The position numbers were made by a program, and so were the translations under genes. A stretch of DNA of 64,000 nucleotides from Kocuria sp. GTDB taxonomy: Bacteria > Actinomycetota > Actinomycetes > Actinomycetales > Micrococcaceae. Every line of letters starts with the position of its first letter. The stretch's first letter is position 1. Under the pieces are notes generated by a model. The model saw only the letters and a list, made by a program, of their open reading frames with translations. It ran no database searches and was not told the DNA's origin. Positions 1 to 8,142 of the stretch are shown here, one piece after another. The stretch spans positions 1-64,000 of the forward strand of contig JAKDJD010000009.1 of the NCBI GenBank assembly GCA_030454085.1, written 5' to 3'.

Positions 1-1422
1 CGCAACGGCTTCGACTCGTTCTTCAAGATCACGGAGCGCGGATCGACCGTCGCTACCGAAGTCCGAGGCGGCCTGGCCACCTTCTTCGCGATGAGCTACA
101 TCGTGGTCCTGAACCCCTTGGTCCTCGGGCTGATCGCCGACGCCAACGGTTCCGAACTCGGCCTGGCCCGAGTCGCGGCCGCCACCGCGTTGATTTCCGG
201 TGTCATGACCATCCTGATGGGAGTCATCGCCAACCATCCCTTCGCCATGTCGGCGGGTCTCGGCATCAACGCTTTCCTGGCCGCGACCATTTCGACGACG
301 CCGGATCTCACCTGGGAGAACCTCATGGGCCTGGTCGTGTGGGCCGGCGTCATCATGTTCTTCCTGGTCCTGACCGGATTCCGGACCGCTGTCTTCAACG
401 CCGTGCCGTCGTCGCTCAAGACGGCGATCGTGGTCGGCATCGGTCTGTTCATTTCGCTCATCGGATTCGTCAACGCGGGGTTCATTCGCCGCATGCCCGA
501 TTCGGCCGGAACCACCGTGCCCGTCTCGTTCGGCGTCAACGGCGACCTCATCGGTTTGCCCATCCTGGTGTTCGTGATCGGTTTGTTCGTCACGATCGCC
601 CTGATGATCCGTATTGTCCGCGGGGCCATCCTGATCGGCGTCATCGTCTCGACGATACTCTCGGTCGTCCTCGAAGCGATCCTTCCTTCCGGATCCTCCA
701 CAGACAAGCCCACCGGTTGGTCTCTGGTCGCCCCGCAGATTCCCGACCAGTGGCTCGGGCTGCCGGATCTGTCTCTGATCGGTAACGTCAACCTGTTCGG
801 GGCTTTCCAGACGCTGGGCGGGATGGCCGCGACCCTCATGGTCTTCGCGATCCTGCTCTCGGTGTTCTTCGACGCGATGGGCACGTCCGTGGGCCTCGCG
901 ACGGAAGCCGACAGCATCGACGAGAACGGCAAGATCCCGGGAATCAATCGCGTGCTGGCCGTTGACGCCGTCGGCTCGATCACCGGTGGCGCCGGGTCCG
1001 CCTCGTCCTCCCAAATCTTCGTGGAGTCCGCGACGGGTATCGGCGAGGGTGCCCGGACAGGTTTTTCGGTGGTGATCACTGGCCTCATGTTCCTGTTGGC
1101 GATGTTCGTCTCGCCGCTGGTCAACATCGTGCCCTTCGAGGCCGTCGCTCCGGCCTTGGTCGTCGTCGGGTTCCTCATGGTCCGTCAGGCCGTGCACGTG
1201 CAGTGGGACGACTGGGGCCTTGGCATCCCCGCGTTCCTAACCATCGCGATGATGCCGTTCACGTACTCCATCGCGGACGGCATCGGCGCGGGCTTCGTGT
1301 CCTACACGTTCATCCGGATCGTGCAAGGACGGGCCAAGGAGGTGCACCCCCTGATGTACCTCGTTTCGGTCGCGTTCGTCCTCTACTTCGGCATGGGAGT
1401 CATCGAGGGCTGGACGAACTGA
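1..1422 (+). CDS. NCS2/AzgA-family purine permease, 5' end outside window
   Basis: The reading frame is open from base 1, so the true start lies upstream; the visible part is 473 codons. Before the first ATG at 91 the frame already reads FKITERGSTVATEVRGGLAT, the typical N-terminal block of AzgA-type hypoxanthine/guanine/adenine permeases. About twelve hydrophobic segments follow, with family blocks near AMSYIVVLNP, HPFAMSAGLGINAF, FFDAMGTSVG and GAGSASSSQIFVESATGIGEG. The protein would import purine bases by proton symport at the cytoplasmic membrane. No co-directional partner is visible. The family is clear; the exact base transported cannot be read from sequence. Confidence 0.93.
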   Translation, partial: RNGFDSFFKITERGSTVATEVRGGLATFFAMSYIVVLNPLVLGLIADANGSELGLARVAAATALISGVMTILMGVIANHPFAMSAGLGINAFLAATISTTPDLTWENLMGLVVWAGVIMFFLVLTGFRTAVFNAVPSSLKTAIVVGIGLFISLIGFVNAGFIRRMPDSAGTTVPVSFGVNGDLIGLPILVFVIGLFVTIALMIRIVRGAILIGVIVSTILSVVLEAILPSGSSTDKPTGWSLVAPQIPDQWLGLPDLSLIGNVNLFGAFQTLGGMAATLMVFAILLSVFFDAMGTSVGLATEADSIDENGKIPGINRVLAVDAVGSITGGAGSASSSQIFVESATGIGEGARTGFSVVITGLMFLLAMFVSPLVNIVPFEAVAPALVVVGFLMVRQAVHVQWDDWGLGIPAFLTIAMMPFTYSIADGIGAGFVSYTFIRIVQGRAKEVHPLMYLVSVAFVLYFGMGVIEGWTN

Positions 1423-1470
1423 GCCCCCTTCGGGTCCGGCCCCCTTCTAGTCCGGCCCCATCTGAGTTAC

Positions 1471-1567
1471 GTGGCGGTTACCCGATTGGGAGCCACTCAC
1501 CGCCATTAGGTGGTGGCTTAACCGCCTCCAAACGACGGCAATCGCCACCGAGTCGGGTAACCGCCAC
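1471..1567. repeat. GC-rich inverted repeat, 15-bp arms
   Basis: GTGGCGGTTACCCGA at 1471-1485 is matched by its exact reverse complement at 1553-1567, with a 67-bp spacer that itself contains further complementary GGTGG/CCACC and CGGTTA/TAACCG pieces. It lies just after the permease stop. There is no T tract, so it is not a classical terminator. It may be a mobile repeat remnant or a structured transcript end. Confidence 0.6.
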
Positions 1568-1706
1568 CCAACGGCACCGCGCCAAGGGCGTTCAGCGCCA
1601 CAACGACGCCGCCACCCAACTCGAGTCGGCGATCCCGTGCAATTGAGATCCGGGCCGCGACACGAGGTGGCAGATCTGTACATGGTGCGAATCGTTGCAA
1701 TACCTC

Positions 1707-2237
1707 ATGCTATCCGCATACCCACCCCTCCCAACCGAACCTAGATCCGGTCAGGGCGCCTCCGATTTCCAGCGCGAGACCATCCCCGGCGACAACTGGG
1801 GTGTGGCTGTCGCACCCCGCGCCGAACAGGCCCACATTCCCGAACTCACCGTCAATGGTTCTACGGCCGAGTGGCACCACGTCGACTGGCTCCACGACGA
1901 CGGCAACATACAGCAGGAAGAAAAACCGCATGACGTCTCGCTCCTGTCCCGGCTGAAGGTCCCCGGTGACTCCCTGACTTTCAGAATCTCTAGCCGCATT
2001 CACCCGGCCGAACTCTTCGTTGACGTGGGCGAAGGGGCGGTAACCGAATCGACGGATTTCGAAAACCCCGGAACCATGCACCGCCCCTTAGAAGAGGGAA
2101 AACTGCGGCTCGACGACACTTCCGCCACTTTCACCATCCCCATCGCCCCGGGAAAACCCCTCTTCCACAACGTCTCTTGCAGCTACTACACCCCTCCGGC
2201 AACGAACCACGAACGGTGGACCAACGAGGTCAACTGA
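1707..2237 (+). CDS. hypothetical protein
   Basis: An open frame of about 176 codons from ATG 1707 (an in-frame TTG at 1695 is an alternative). The product is hydrophilic, with alternating hydrophobic residues suggesting a beta-rich fold, and ends in a block FTIPIAPGKPLFHNVSC. No signal peptide or membrane segment is evident and I do not recognise the family. No good ribosome binding site is seen before either start. It lies alone between the inverted repeat and the YchJ gene. Third-position base use is consistent with coding, but it could be a remnant or a chance frame. Confidence 0.35.
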   Translation: MLSAYPPLPTEPRSGQGASDFQRETIPGDNWGVAVAPRAEQAHIPELTVNGSTAEWHHVDWLHDDGNIQQEEKPHDVSLLSRLKVPGDSLTFRISSRIHPAELFVDVGEGAVTESTDFENPGTMHRPLEEGKLRLDDTSATFTIPIAPGKPLFHNVSCSYYTPPATNHERWTNEVN

Positions 2238-2305
2238 CCTCTGCTCGTCAACCAGCCCGAACCGTAGTTCCCCGGTCCGGGCCAGGGGCAGATATCCTGT
2301 TCACC

Positions 2306-2731
2306 ATGACCGCGATCTCCGACGACACACGCTGCCCCTGCGGCACCGGCGAGGTATTCGGCGCGTGCTGCGGGCCGTTCATCACGGGCCGCAGCAACGC
2401 GCCGACCGCCGAGGCACTCATGCGTTCGCGTTTCACGGCATTCGCCGTTGCGGAACCGGAGTACCTGCTGGCCAGCTGGCACCCGCGCACGCGGCCGGCG
2501 TCGTTGGAGCTGGACGAATCGATCCTCTGGCAGCGGCTCGACGTCCTTCGCACCTCCGGCGGCCCGTTCGACGACGCCGCTCGCGTCGCCTTCGCCGCCC
2601 ACTACCGCTCCGAGCCGGGCACACCGGAGCACCGTCGGGTCAAGGGAGTCCAGAGGGAGGACAGCCGGTTCGTCCGAGAGAACGGCCGCTGGTACTACGT
2701 GGACGGGGAGCCGCTCACCCCGTCCCGGTAG
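2306..2731 (+). CDS. YchJ-family protein (UPF0225)
   Basis: 141 residues. The N-terminus has the cysteine pattern [16 protein letters not shown], a SEC-C-like zinc knuckle typical of YchJ proteins, followed by the family block [20 protein letters not shown] and a C-terminal NTF2-like fold ending GRWYYVDG. The start is ATG 2306, because the frame upstream lacks family similarity and the CPCG motif is normally within 15 residues of the start. The biochemical function of the family is not established. The 3' end overlaps the convergent ABC-F gene by 37 bp. Confidence 0.85.
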   Translation: MTAISDDTRCPCGTGEVFGACCGPFITGRSNAPTAEALMRSRFTAFAVAEPEYLLASWHPRTRPASLELDESILWQRLDVLRTSGGPFDDAARVAFAAHYRSEPGTPEHRRVKGVQREDSRFVRENGRWYYVDGEPLTPSR

Positions 2732-3843
2732 CCACCGAGATCCAACCGGGGCCAATCGCTCAGGTCGGCCAGCATCTGCTGATCGTGGGTTGCGACGACG
2801 ACCGCGGCATCCGTCGCTCGCAGGGCCGCCGTCAGCTCATCGACCAGGGCCGGCGAGAGGTGATTGGTCGGCTCGTCGAGCATCAGCAGATCCGGGCGTC
2901 CGGCCAGGCACAGGGCCAGATGCAGGCGCCTTTGCTGCCCCTGGGACAGTTTTCCGACCGGAGCCCCGACCGACGCCGAATCCAACAGCCCCAGGCTCCG
3001 CAACGACGGTGCCTCGGGACCGGTCAGCAACAACCGGTCACCGCCGTCGATCCTCAGACCGACCGATCGGTCCAGTCGACCGGAAACCATCATGGCCTCT
3101 CCGTGCAGAAGGGGTTTGCCCCTGGTGCCCAGCGAATCCGGCAGGGCGAAGTGCAGAGGGGGCTCGGGGACCGTGATCCGGTGACTTTCGAGATCCTCGA
3201 GCCGACGGTTGAAGGCCTGAACGACGCCGTCCGAGCGCGTGGCCCGTTGGTGTTTGCCTGTCCCCTTGTCCGGTCTCCAACCCGTTCGGAGCCTGCCCCT
3301 GGCCTCGTCGGCGGCCTCGGCCAGCCGCGACTGTTCACGAACCTGGTCTCGGTGCTCCTGCTCCCACCGGTCTCGCTCGCCGTCCCGACCAGCGACCCAC
3401 CCGTCGCATCGGGTCGCCGCATCCAGAGCTGCGGTGTACCTCGCCTCGGCACCCGGCTGCCCGCGGGCGAGATCCTCGGTGGCCGCCTCGAGGTCATCGA
3501 GGGCCGCAAGAGCCTCGGCGATGGAGCCGTGGATGAGGTCGCCGACGGTCCGCTCAGAACCGGCCTCGAGATGTTGCTCGATGAGCGTCAGGGTCCCGAC
3601 GCGGGACACCCGCCCGTCGTCGGGCACCAGGGTTCCGGCCAGCACGTGCAGCAACGTGGTCTTGCCCCGACCGTTCTCGCCGACGACGGCGAGTCGGGAA
3701 CCGGCCGAGACCGTGACGTCGACGCCGTCGAGCACGGTCCGGTCTCCGAGGGTGACGCAGATTCCTTCGGCCCTGATCTGGGCCGAACCTCCCGCCGAGA
3801 CCATGGTGCTCACGGAGGGGTTTGAAAGAGATGAATTCGACAT
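2695..3843 (-). CDS. ABC-F-type ATPase with two internal in-frame gaps
   Basis: 382 residues, against about 530 for normal ABC-F proteins. NBD1 starts normally with Walker [10 protein letters not shown] (residues 55-63). The frame then passes at about residue 150 directly into the linker ([12 protein letters not shown]), so the NBD1 signature, Walker B and switch His are absent. NBD2 is also shortened: TGP at 274-276 goes straight to LRSLGLLD, so its Walker A is missing, but signature LSQGQ (299-303), Walker B LLMLDEP (319-325) and H353 remain. What is left could build one composite site from the NBD1 Walker A and the NBD2 signature. Full-length relatives act on the ribosome in translation or antibiotic protection. 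This copy may be a decayed gene that kept its frame. Start is ATG 3843 (an in-frame ATG lies 14 codons later). Confidence 0.75.
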   Translation of the reverse strand: MSNSSLSNPSVSTMVSAGGSAQIRAEGICVTLGDRTVLDGVDVTVSAGSRLAVVGENGRGKTTLLHVLAGTLVPDDGRVSRVGTLTLIEQHLEAGSERTVGDLIHGSIAEALAALDDLEAATEDLARGQPGAEARYTAALDAATRCDGWVAGRDGERDRWEQEHRDQVREQSRLAEAADEARGRLRTGWRPDKGTGKHQRATRSDGVVQAFNRRLEDLESHRITVPEPPLHFALPDSLGTRGKPLLHGEAMMVSGRLDRSVGLRIDGGDRLLLTGPEAPSLRSLGLLDSASVGAPVGKLSQGQQRRLHLALCLAGRPDLLMLDEPTNHLSPALVDELTAALRATDAAVVVATHDQQMLADLSDWPRLDLGGYRDGVSGSPST

Positions 3844-3990
3844 GGTGTTCTCTCAGCTCGTCGTGGAGCCGGGCAGAACCAAATGGCCGCCCGGCAGTTG
3901 ACCAGGACGGCGAACGAGAAGTCAGAGGAAACTCGCCGCCGTCAGCGGCGAGTGCGGAGCTTCATCGAAGCAATGCCGAAATACATGTTG

Positions 3991-4692
3991 CTACCGTAAC
4001 CCGAGGGGGCCTGCCTCCGCGAGGTCTGCGTTTCCGGCCACGGCGGAGTTCGTGTCAGGTTCGCCTTCGGAATCGCTCCGGGTCTCCACCGGGGTCGCCG
4101 GCACGAAATCGGTGGACAGCGCGGAGACGTACGAGTTGAAGTAGCTGGAAATCTCCACGGGGGTCACGCTCGGGTCCCGTTCCGAGGAATAGACCCAATA
4201 CCCCATGGTCGCCACGGCCCCGCCCGCGATGAACATGACCCTCTGGCGGGGCTCGGCCGCGAGGGTCTCGTACGGCGCATCGAAGTAGGTTTCCGACAAA
4301 CGCCCGGCGACCCACCGCATGAATGAACGGCGAGCATTGCCGAAGACCTCGGTCTCGCCGAGAATCGGCTCGTAGAATCCGGGTTCGGCACGGAGGTCCT
4401 CGAAGAGCGCGACCAACGCGCCGCTGCGGGGAACACCTGCACCACGGCTCCACTCACCGGGGCTCACCAGGTCGACGAGGCGGTCGCGAAGCAGCTCGGT
4501 GTAGACGTCGTCGACCGCCGCGAAATGTTGGTAGAACGTCGGTCGGGACACCCCGGCCCGCTTGCACAGCTCGGAGACCGACACCTTCCAGTTCCACTCC
4601 GGTGCGGCGGCGTCGTACAGAGCCGTCTTGAACGCGCGTCGGGTCTGCGCGATCCGGGGGTCGGTGGCCTCGGCGCCGCACTCGCTCGTCAT
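3991..4692 (-). CDS. TetR/AcrR-family transcriptional regulator
   Basis: 233 residues from ATG 4692, which is preceded by GAGGAACAGATC as ribosome site; an upstream in-frame ATG at 4716 would add 8 residues and has no such site. The N-terminal helix-turn-helix is visible as VSVSELCKRAGVSRPTFYQHFAAVDDVY, the TetR recognition helix. The C-terminal ligand-binding domain is unassigned. It is transcribed away from two tandem membrane-protein genes, the usual layout for a TetR repressor and its target, and the short gap between them holds a TTAC-N4-GTAA palindrome. The inducer is unknown. Confidence 0.88.
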   Translation of the reverse strand: MTSECGAEATDPRIAQTRRAFKTALYDAAAPEWNWKVSVSELCKRAGVSRPTFYQHFAAVDDVYTELLRDRLVDLVSPGEWSRGAGVPRSGALVALFEDLRAEPGFYEPILGETEVFGNARRSFMRWVAGRLSETYFDAPYETLAAEPRQRVMFIAGGAVATMGYWVYSSERDPSVTPVEISSYFNSYVSALSTDFVPATPVETRSDSEGEPDTNSAVAGNADLAEAGPLGLR

Positions 4693-4734
4693 GATCTGTT
4701 CCTCACATTCGTGCATCTTGCGCTTATCTTACAC

Positions 4735-4770
4735 CTGACAGGCTGGATTACGAGTGTAAAGTGATGGTCA
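4735..4770 (+). promoter_or_regulatory. Promoter with embedded TetR operator, leaderless start
   Basis: CTGACA at 4735-4740 (-35), 16-bp spacer, TAAAGT at 4757-4762 (-10), then 7 nt to ATG 4770, placing the expected transcription start on the A of the ATG. The palindrome TTACGAGTGTAA (4748-4759) lies across the spacer and -10, and a further TTACAC lies just upstream at 4729-4734. Binding by the divergent TetR would block the polymerase. Promoter assignment is inference from spacing and motif. Confidence 0.5.
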
Positions 4771-5873
4771 TGTCAGTTCAGCCCCAGCAATTGTCTGCGA
4801 AGAAGATCCCGACCAAGTTCGTGCTTCTCGCCATGCTCTTCCCCTTGTTCATGGCCTTTGCCTATCCCGGGTCCTATGTGTCCGCGTTCTACAACCCCCA
4901 CCCCCGGGACATGAAGGTCGAGGTCATCGAGACATCGCCCCAGGCTTCCCAGATCAGCCAGGAGATCACCTCCGAGGCCGACGACGCCACGGACGTGTCC
5001 ACGGTTCCCGACATCGATACCGCGAAGGACGACCTGCGCCATCTGGATACCCGCGCCGCGTACGACCCGAGCACGGGAGATCTGTATGTGGCATCCGCCG
5101 GAAGCCGACAGGCCACCCAAGCCGCCCAAGGGATCTTCGAATCCGTGGCCAAACAGTCCGGGACCTCGCTGAACGTCAAGGACATCAAGGCCCCGAACGA
5201 GAACGACTCGACCGGGACGTCCTTCCTCTACTTGATCATCGGCGCCACGATCGCCGGATACATGACGGCAACCATGCTCAACACCTTCGGGCCGCGAACT
5301 CGCGTCCGCACCCGGATGGCGGTCCAGGCGATCATGGCCGTAGCAGCCGGCGTCGTCGAAACCGCGATCTCGTACGCCGTGTTCGGCTCCTTCGACGCCC
5401 ACATCATGCCGGTCGCACTGATCATTACTGGCACGTTCTTCACCGCGTCGGTGGTCCAGATGGGGCTCTTCGACATCCTCGGTCAGGCGGCCTCCCTGAT
5501 CGGGCTGACGATTTTCGTGATTCTGGGGATTCCCGCCACGGGGGTTGCGGTGTCGTACGACATGATGCCCGGCTTCTTCCGTGTCATGAATCAGCTTCTT
5601 CCCACGGGAGCCAGCTCCGAACTGATGAGGAGATCCCTGTACTTCGACGGCAATGGTGTCGGAACCCCGATCCTCGTGCTCGCGGTCTGGTTGCTCATCG
5701 GTGCCGGGCTCCTCTGGATGGGAACCCTCCGGTCGCGACCGGTTCCGCCCGTGGGCTCCGGTGAGGACCGCCGACCGCGGCGCACCAGCGACGAACCACT
5801 CCTGACCGCGTACGCGGACGACGCCCCCTCCCCCGATGACGAGCCCCGCACCGCTTCCCAGCCCGCTCGATAG
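4770..5873 (+). CDS. YhgE/DUF3533-type membrane protein (first of tandem pair)
   Basis: 367 residues from ATG 4770 (GTG 4761 and ATG 4764 are in-frame alternatives). An N-terminal membrane anchor (VLLAMLFPLFMAFAYPG) is followed by an extracytoplasmic domain of about 120 residues with the block DDLRHLDTRAAYDPSTGDLY, then five hydrophobic segments, with a proline- and charge-rich cytoplasmic tail. This is the layout of ABC-2/YhgE-Pip-like and DUF3533 proteins, associated with export or phage reception in Gram-positives, but lacking an ATPase. The next gene, 14 bp downstream, is a paralogue, so the two may form a heteromeric membrane complex under TetR control. Confidence 0.7.
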   Translation: MSVQPQQLSAKKIPTKFVLLAMLFPLFMAFAYPGSYVSAFYNPHPRDMKVEVIETSPQASQISQEITSEADDATDVSTVPDIDTAKDDLRHLDTRAAYDPSTGDLYVASAGSRQATQAAQGIFESVAKQSGTSLNVKDIKAPNENDSTGTSFLYLIIGATIAGYMTATMLNTFGPRTRVRTRMAVQAIMAVAAGVVETAISYAVFGSFDAHIMPVALIITGTFFTASVVQMGLFDILGQAASLIGLTIFVILGIPATGVAVSYDMMPGFFRVMNQLLPTGASSELMRRSLYFDGNGVGTPILVLAVWLLIGAGLLWMGTLRSRPVPPVGSGEDRRPRRTSDEPLLTAYADDAPSPDDEPRTASQPAR

Positions 5874-5887
5874 GAACAGAGACTTCT

Positions 5888-7081
5888 ATGAATGACAACG
5901 ATTCCTCGATGGATGCACCGCAGCACAACTCCAACGGGTCGACGTCTGCCCGTCACCGGTCGAGCGCGCACCGCCAGGCGACCCGCGCCGAGAGTCTTCG
6001 GTCGATGCCGCCTGCATCCGGCATCGGGGTGCACACTGATCCCACGAAGCCCGCACGACAGGTGGACCAGGCCCTGACCACCAAGAGAATGGTCACCCTC
6101 GGGATGCTGTTCCCGCTGTTCATCATGGTCATGATGCCCCTGGTTATGACGGGCATGACCCACCACCTGTCGCCTCACGACATGAAGGTCGCGGTGATCG
6201 GCTCGGGAGACCGCGTCGAGCAGGCTGAGAAAGACCTCGACAAGCAGACCGCGAACTCCTTCGATGTCTCGCGCGTGGACTCCGTGAACCAGGCCAAGGA
6301 CGACATCAAGGACCATAGCCTCCGCGCCGCATACAACCCCGCAACGGGCGACATGTACTTCGCGGGGGCCAACGGGTCACAGGTCAAGTCCGCGGTGACC
6401 AACCTGTTTTCCTCGACGGCCCAAGAATCACAGACCACACTCTCGACCCACGACGTCGCACCGGCGGCCTCGGAGGACAACCTCGCGAACATAGCGGTGT
6501 ATCTCGCGCTCGGCGCCGTTCTCGGCGGATTCATGGCAGGAATGATCCTGGGGCTCATCCCCGTCTCGACGTGGCTCAGAGTGATTCTGGCCCTGGTGAT
6601 GCCCGCCATCGTGGCCTTCGGCGAGGTCCTCTACGGATGGGGCATGTTCGGGATCTTCGACTCCTCGGCCCTCGCGCCGTGGTTCATGTTCTACCTTTTG
6701 GGCCTGTCCTGCCTGGCCGTGACTGCGGGCGGGATGTTGCTCATCGGCCCGGCCATGATGCCGATTTCGATGTTGCTCATGCCGTTCCTGGGGATGTCGG
6801 CATCCGGGATCAACGGGCCACTCGACATGATCAACGGCTTCTACGGCGGCGTGAACCCGTGGCTGTTCTCGGCCCAGGGCATCGAGGCCGTCCGAGACGC
6901 CATCTACTTCCCCGAGGCAGCGCTGACTCAGCCGGTTTGGGTCATGATCGCGTGGACGGTCGGAGGCGTGCTCCTGGCTGCCCTGGGCACGATGCGGCAG
7001 AAGCGACGTCATCTCTTCGCCCAGATGAACGACGTCCAGGAGGCGACGTCGCTGATTCCGGCCGTCGCCGTGGCCCCGTAA
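5888..7081 (+). CDS. YhgE/DUF3533-type membrane protein (second of tandem pair)
   Basis: 397 residues. A Ser/Arg-rich cytoplasmic N-terminus of about 60 residues precedes the anchor (MVTLGMLFPLFIMVMMPLV) and then the same plan as its upstream neighbour: an outer domain with DDIKDHSLRAAYNPATGDMY, five membrane segments and a short tail. The repeated block and parallel topology show tandem duplication followed by divergence. It is 14 bp downstream of its paralogue and surely co-transcribed. An AGAGAC-containing stretch precedes the ATG. The role is inferred only from topology; no ATP-binding partner gene is adjacent. Confidence 0.7.
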   Translation: MNDNDSSMDAPQHNSNGSTSARHRSSAHRQATRAESLRSMPPASGIGVHTDPTKPARQVDQALTTKRMVTLGMLFPLFIMVMMPLVMTGMTHHLSPHDMKVAVIGSGDRVEQAEKDLDKQTANSFDVSRVDSVNQAKDDIKDHSLRAAYNPATGDMYFAGANGSQVKSAVTNLFSSTAQESQTTLSTHDVAPAASEDNLANIAVYLALGAVLGGFMAGMILGLIPVSTWLRVILALVMPAIVAFGEVLYGWGMFGIFDSSALAPWFMFYLLGLSCLAVTAGGMLLIGPAMMPISMLLMPFLGMSASGINGPLDMINGFYGGVNPWLFSAQGIEAVRDAIYFPEAALTQPVWVMIAWTVGGVLLAALGTMRQKRRHLFAQMNDVQEATSLIPAVAVAP

Positions 7082-7143
7082 GCCGGACCGGGCGACGGCG
7101 GGGCGGCCGGCGGGGCAGCTGGTGGCGGATGGCCAGGCAGCAC

Positions 7144-7191
7144 GGCATCGCCGGCCGTTCGGGCCAGGCGGCATCGCCGGCCGTTCGGGCC
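7144..7191. repeat. Two 22-bp direct repeats, 26-bp period
   Basis: The 22-bp unit beginning GGCATCGCCGGCCGTTCGGG occurs at 7144-7165 and again identically at 7170-7191. Each unit holds the palindrome GCCGGC. It fills the gap between two converging genes and could be a slippage product or part of a transcript-end structure. Confidence 0.55.
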
Positions 7192-7209
7192 GGGCAGCGC
7201 CGCTCTTGA

Positions 7210-8088
7210 TCAGCCCTGATCCCTTCGGGGCACCGCACCGGAGGCAAAGCGCCGCGTCCAGTTTTCGTCCTTGAAGTGGGCAGGGACCCCGCCTCCCAGG
7301 AGTTCGCGGGTCAGTGCCGCGGCGTCGGGGTCGAGGGCGTCCGGGAACGGCGTGTCCGAGGCCAGAAGAATGATGTTGCCGAACCGGCGACCTTTGAGCA
7401 TGGGCGGGTCGGCAACGCACGCGACGTGGGCGAACACCGCGCAGAGACCGGCGACCTCGGACCGGGCAACGGCGAGCTCCCTGGTGTCTCCGCAGTTGGC
7501 CACGTACAGACCGCCGGGAGCCAGCGAGCGGTGTACGTGTTCGAAGAATTCGACGGTCGTGAGCGGGCGGGGCGTCCTGGCCCCCGCGAAGACATCACGC
7601 ACGACGACGTCGCGCGAGTCGTCGACAAAGGATTCCGTCACTTCGCGCGCCTCCCCCACCCGGACGCGAACGGTGGGGGCACGGGGAATATCGAACCAAC
7701 CGCGGACGTATTCCGCGAGTTTGCCGTCCAGCTCGACCACGGAGTGGCGGCTGCCGGGCCAGACGTCCGCGAAGTACCGCGGCATCGAGCAGGCACCGCC
7801 GCCCAGGTGGGTCATGCGCAGCGTGGACGGATCGACGTGCCGTTCGACGAAGTAGTTGACCACCGCGGCGATCCACCGCATGTACTCGAAGGCGAGCTCC
7901 CGCGGGTCCCCCACGACCACGTGGCTCGACTGGACCCCATTGATCCTGAGCATCCAGGCACCCGGGCGGAACGTGTCCCGCTCCAACTCCGCGGTGCCTG
8001 TGTCGATCGCGTACTCGCCCTCGACCGGACCATCCGCGACGGCCCGCTCAGACGCGCCGCCCTTGCGGTTCCTGCTCTTCCTGCTCAC
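7210..8088 (-). CDS. Spermidine-synthase-like methyltransferase-fold protein
   Basis: 292 residues from a GTG start with AGGGTGGGG upstream. The Rossmann core is clear: HLGGGACSMPRYFA is the nucleotide-binding loop, VVELDGKLAEYVRGWF the acidic strand end, and VVRDVFAG the catalytic-site strand of the polyamine synthase/methyltransferase superfamily. Actinobacterial proteins of this type are often annotated as spermidine synthase or fused-MFS proteins, but several lack aminopropyl-transfer activity. No polyamine gene (speD, speA) is nearby, so the substrate is unknown. It converges on the membrane-protein pair and precedes the exporter gene on the same strand. Confidence 0.8.
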   Translation of the reverse strand: MSRKSRNRKGGASERAVADGPVEGEYAIDTGTAELERDTFRPGAWMLRINGVQSSHVVVGDPRELAFEYMRWIAAVVNYFVERHVDPSTLRMTHLGGGACSMPRYFADVWPGSRHSVVELDGKLAEYVRGWFDIPRAPTVRVRVGEAREVTESFVDDSRDVVVRDVFAGARTPRPLTTVEFFEHVHRSLAPGGLYVANCGDTRELAVARSEVAGLCAVFAHVACVADPPMLKGRRFGNIILLASDTPFPDALDPDAAALTRELLGGGVPAHFKDENWTRRFASGAVPRRDQG

Positions 8089-8142
8089 GGCCCCACCCTA
8101 CCCGGGCCGGCCCCTCGGGCGGACGCGGAACCGGTCCCGGGG

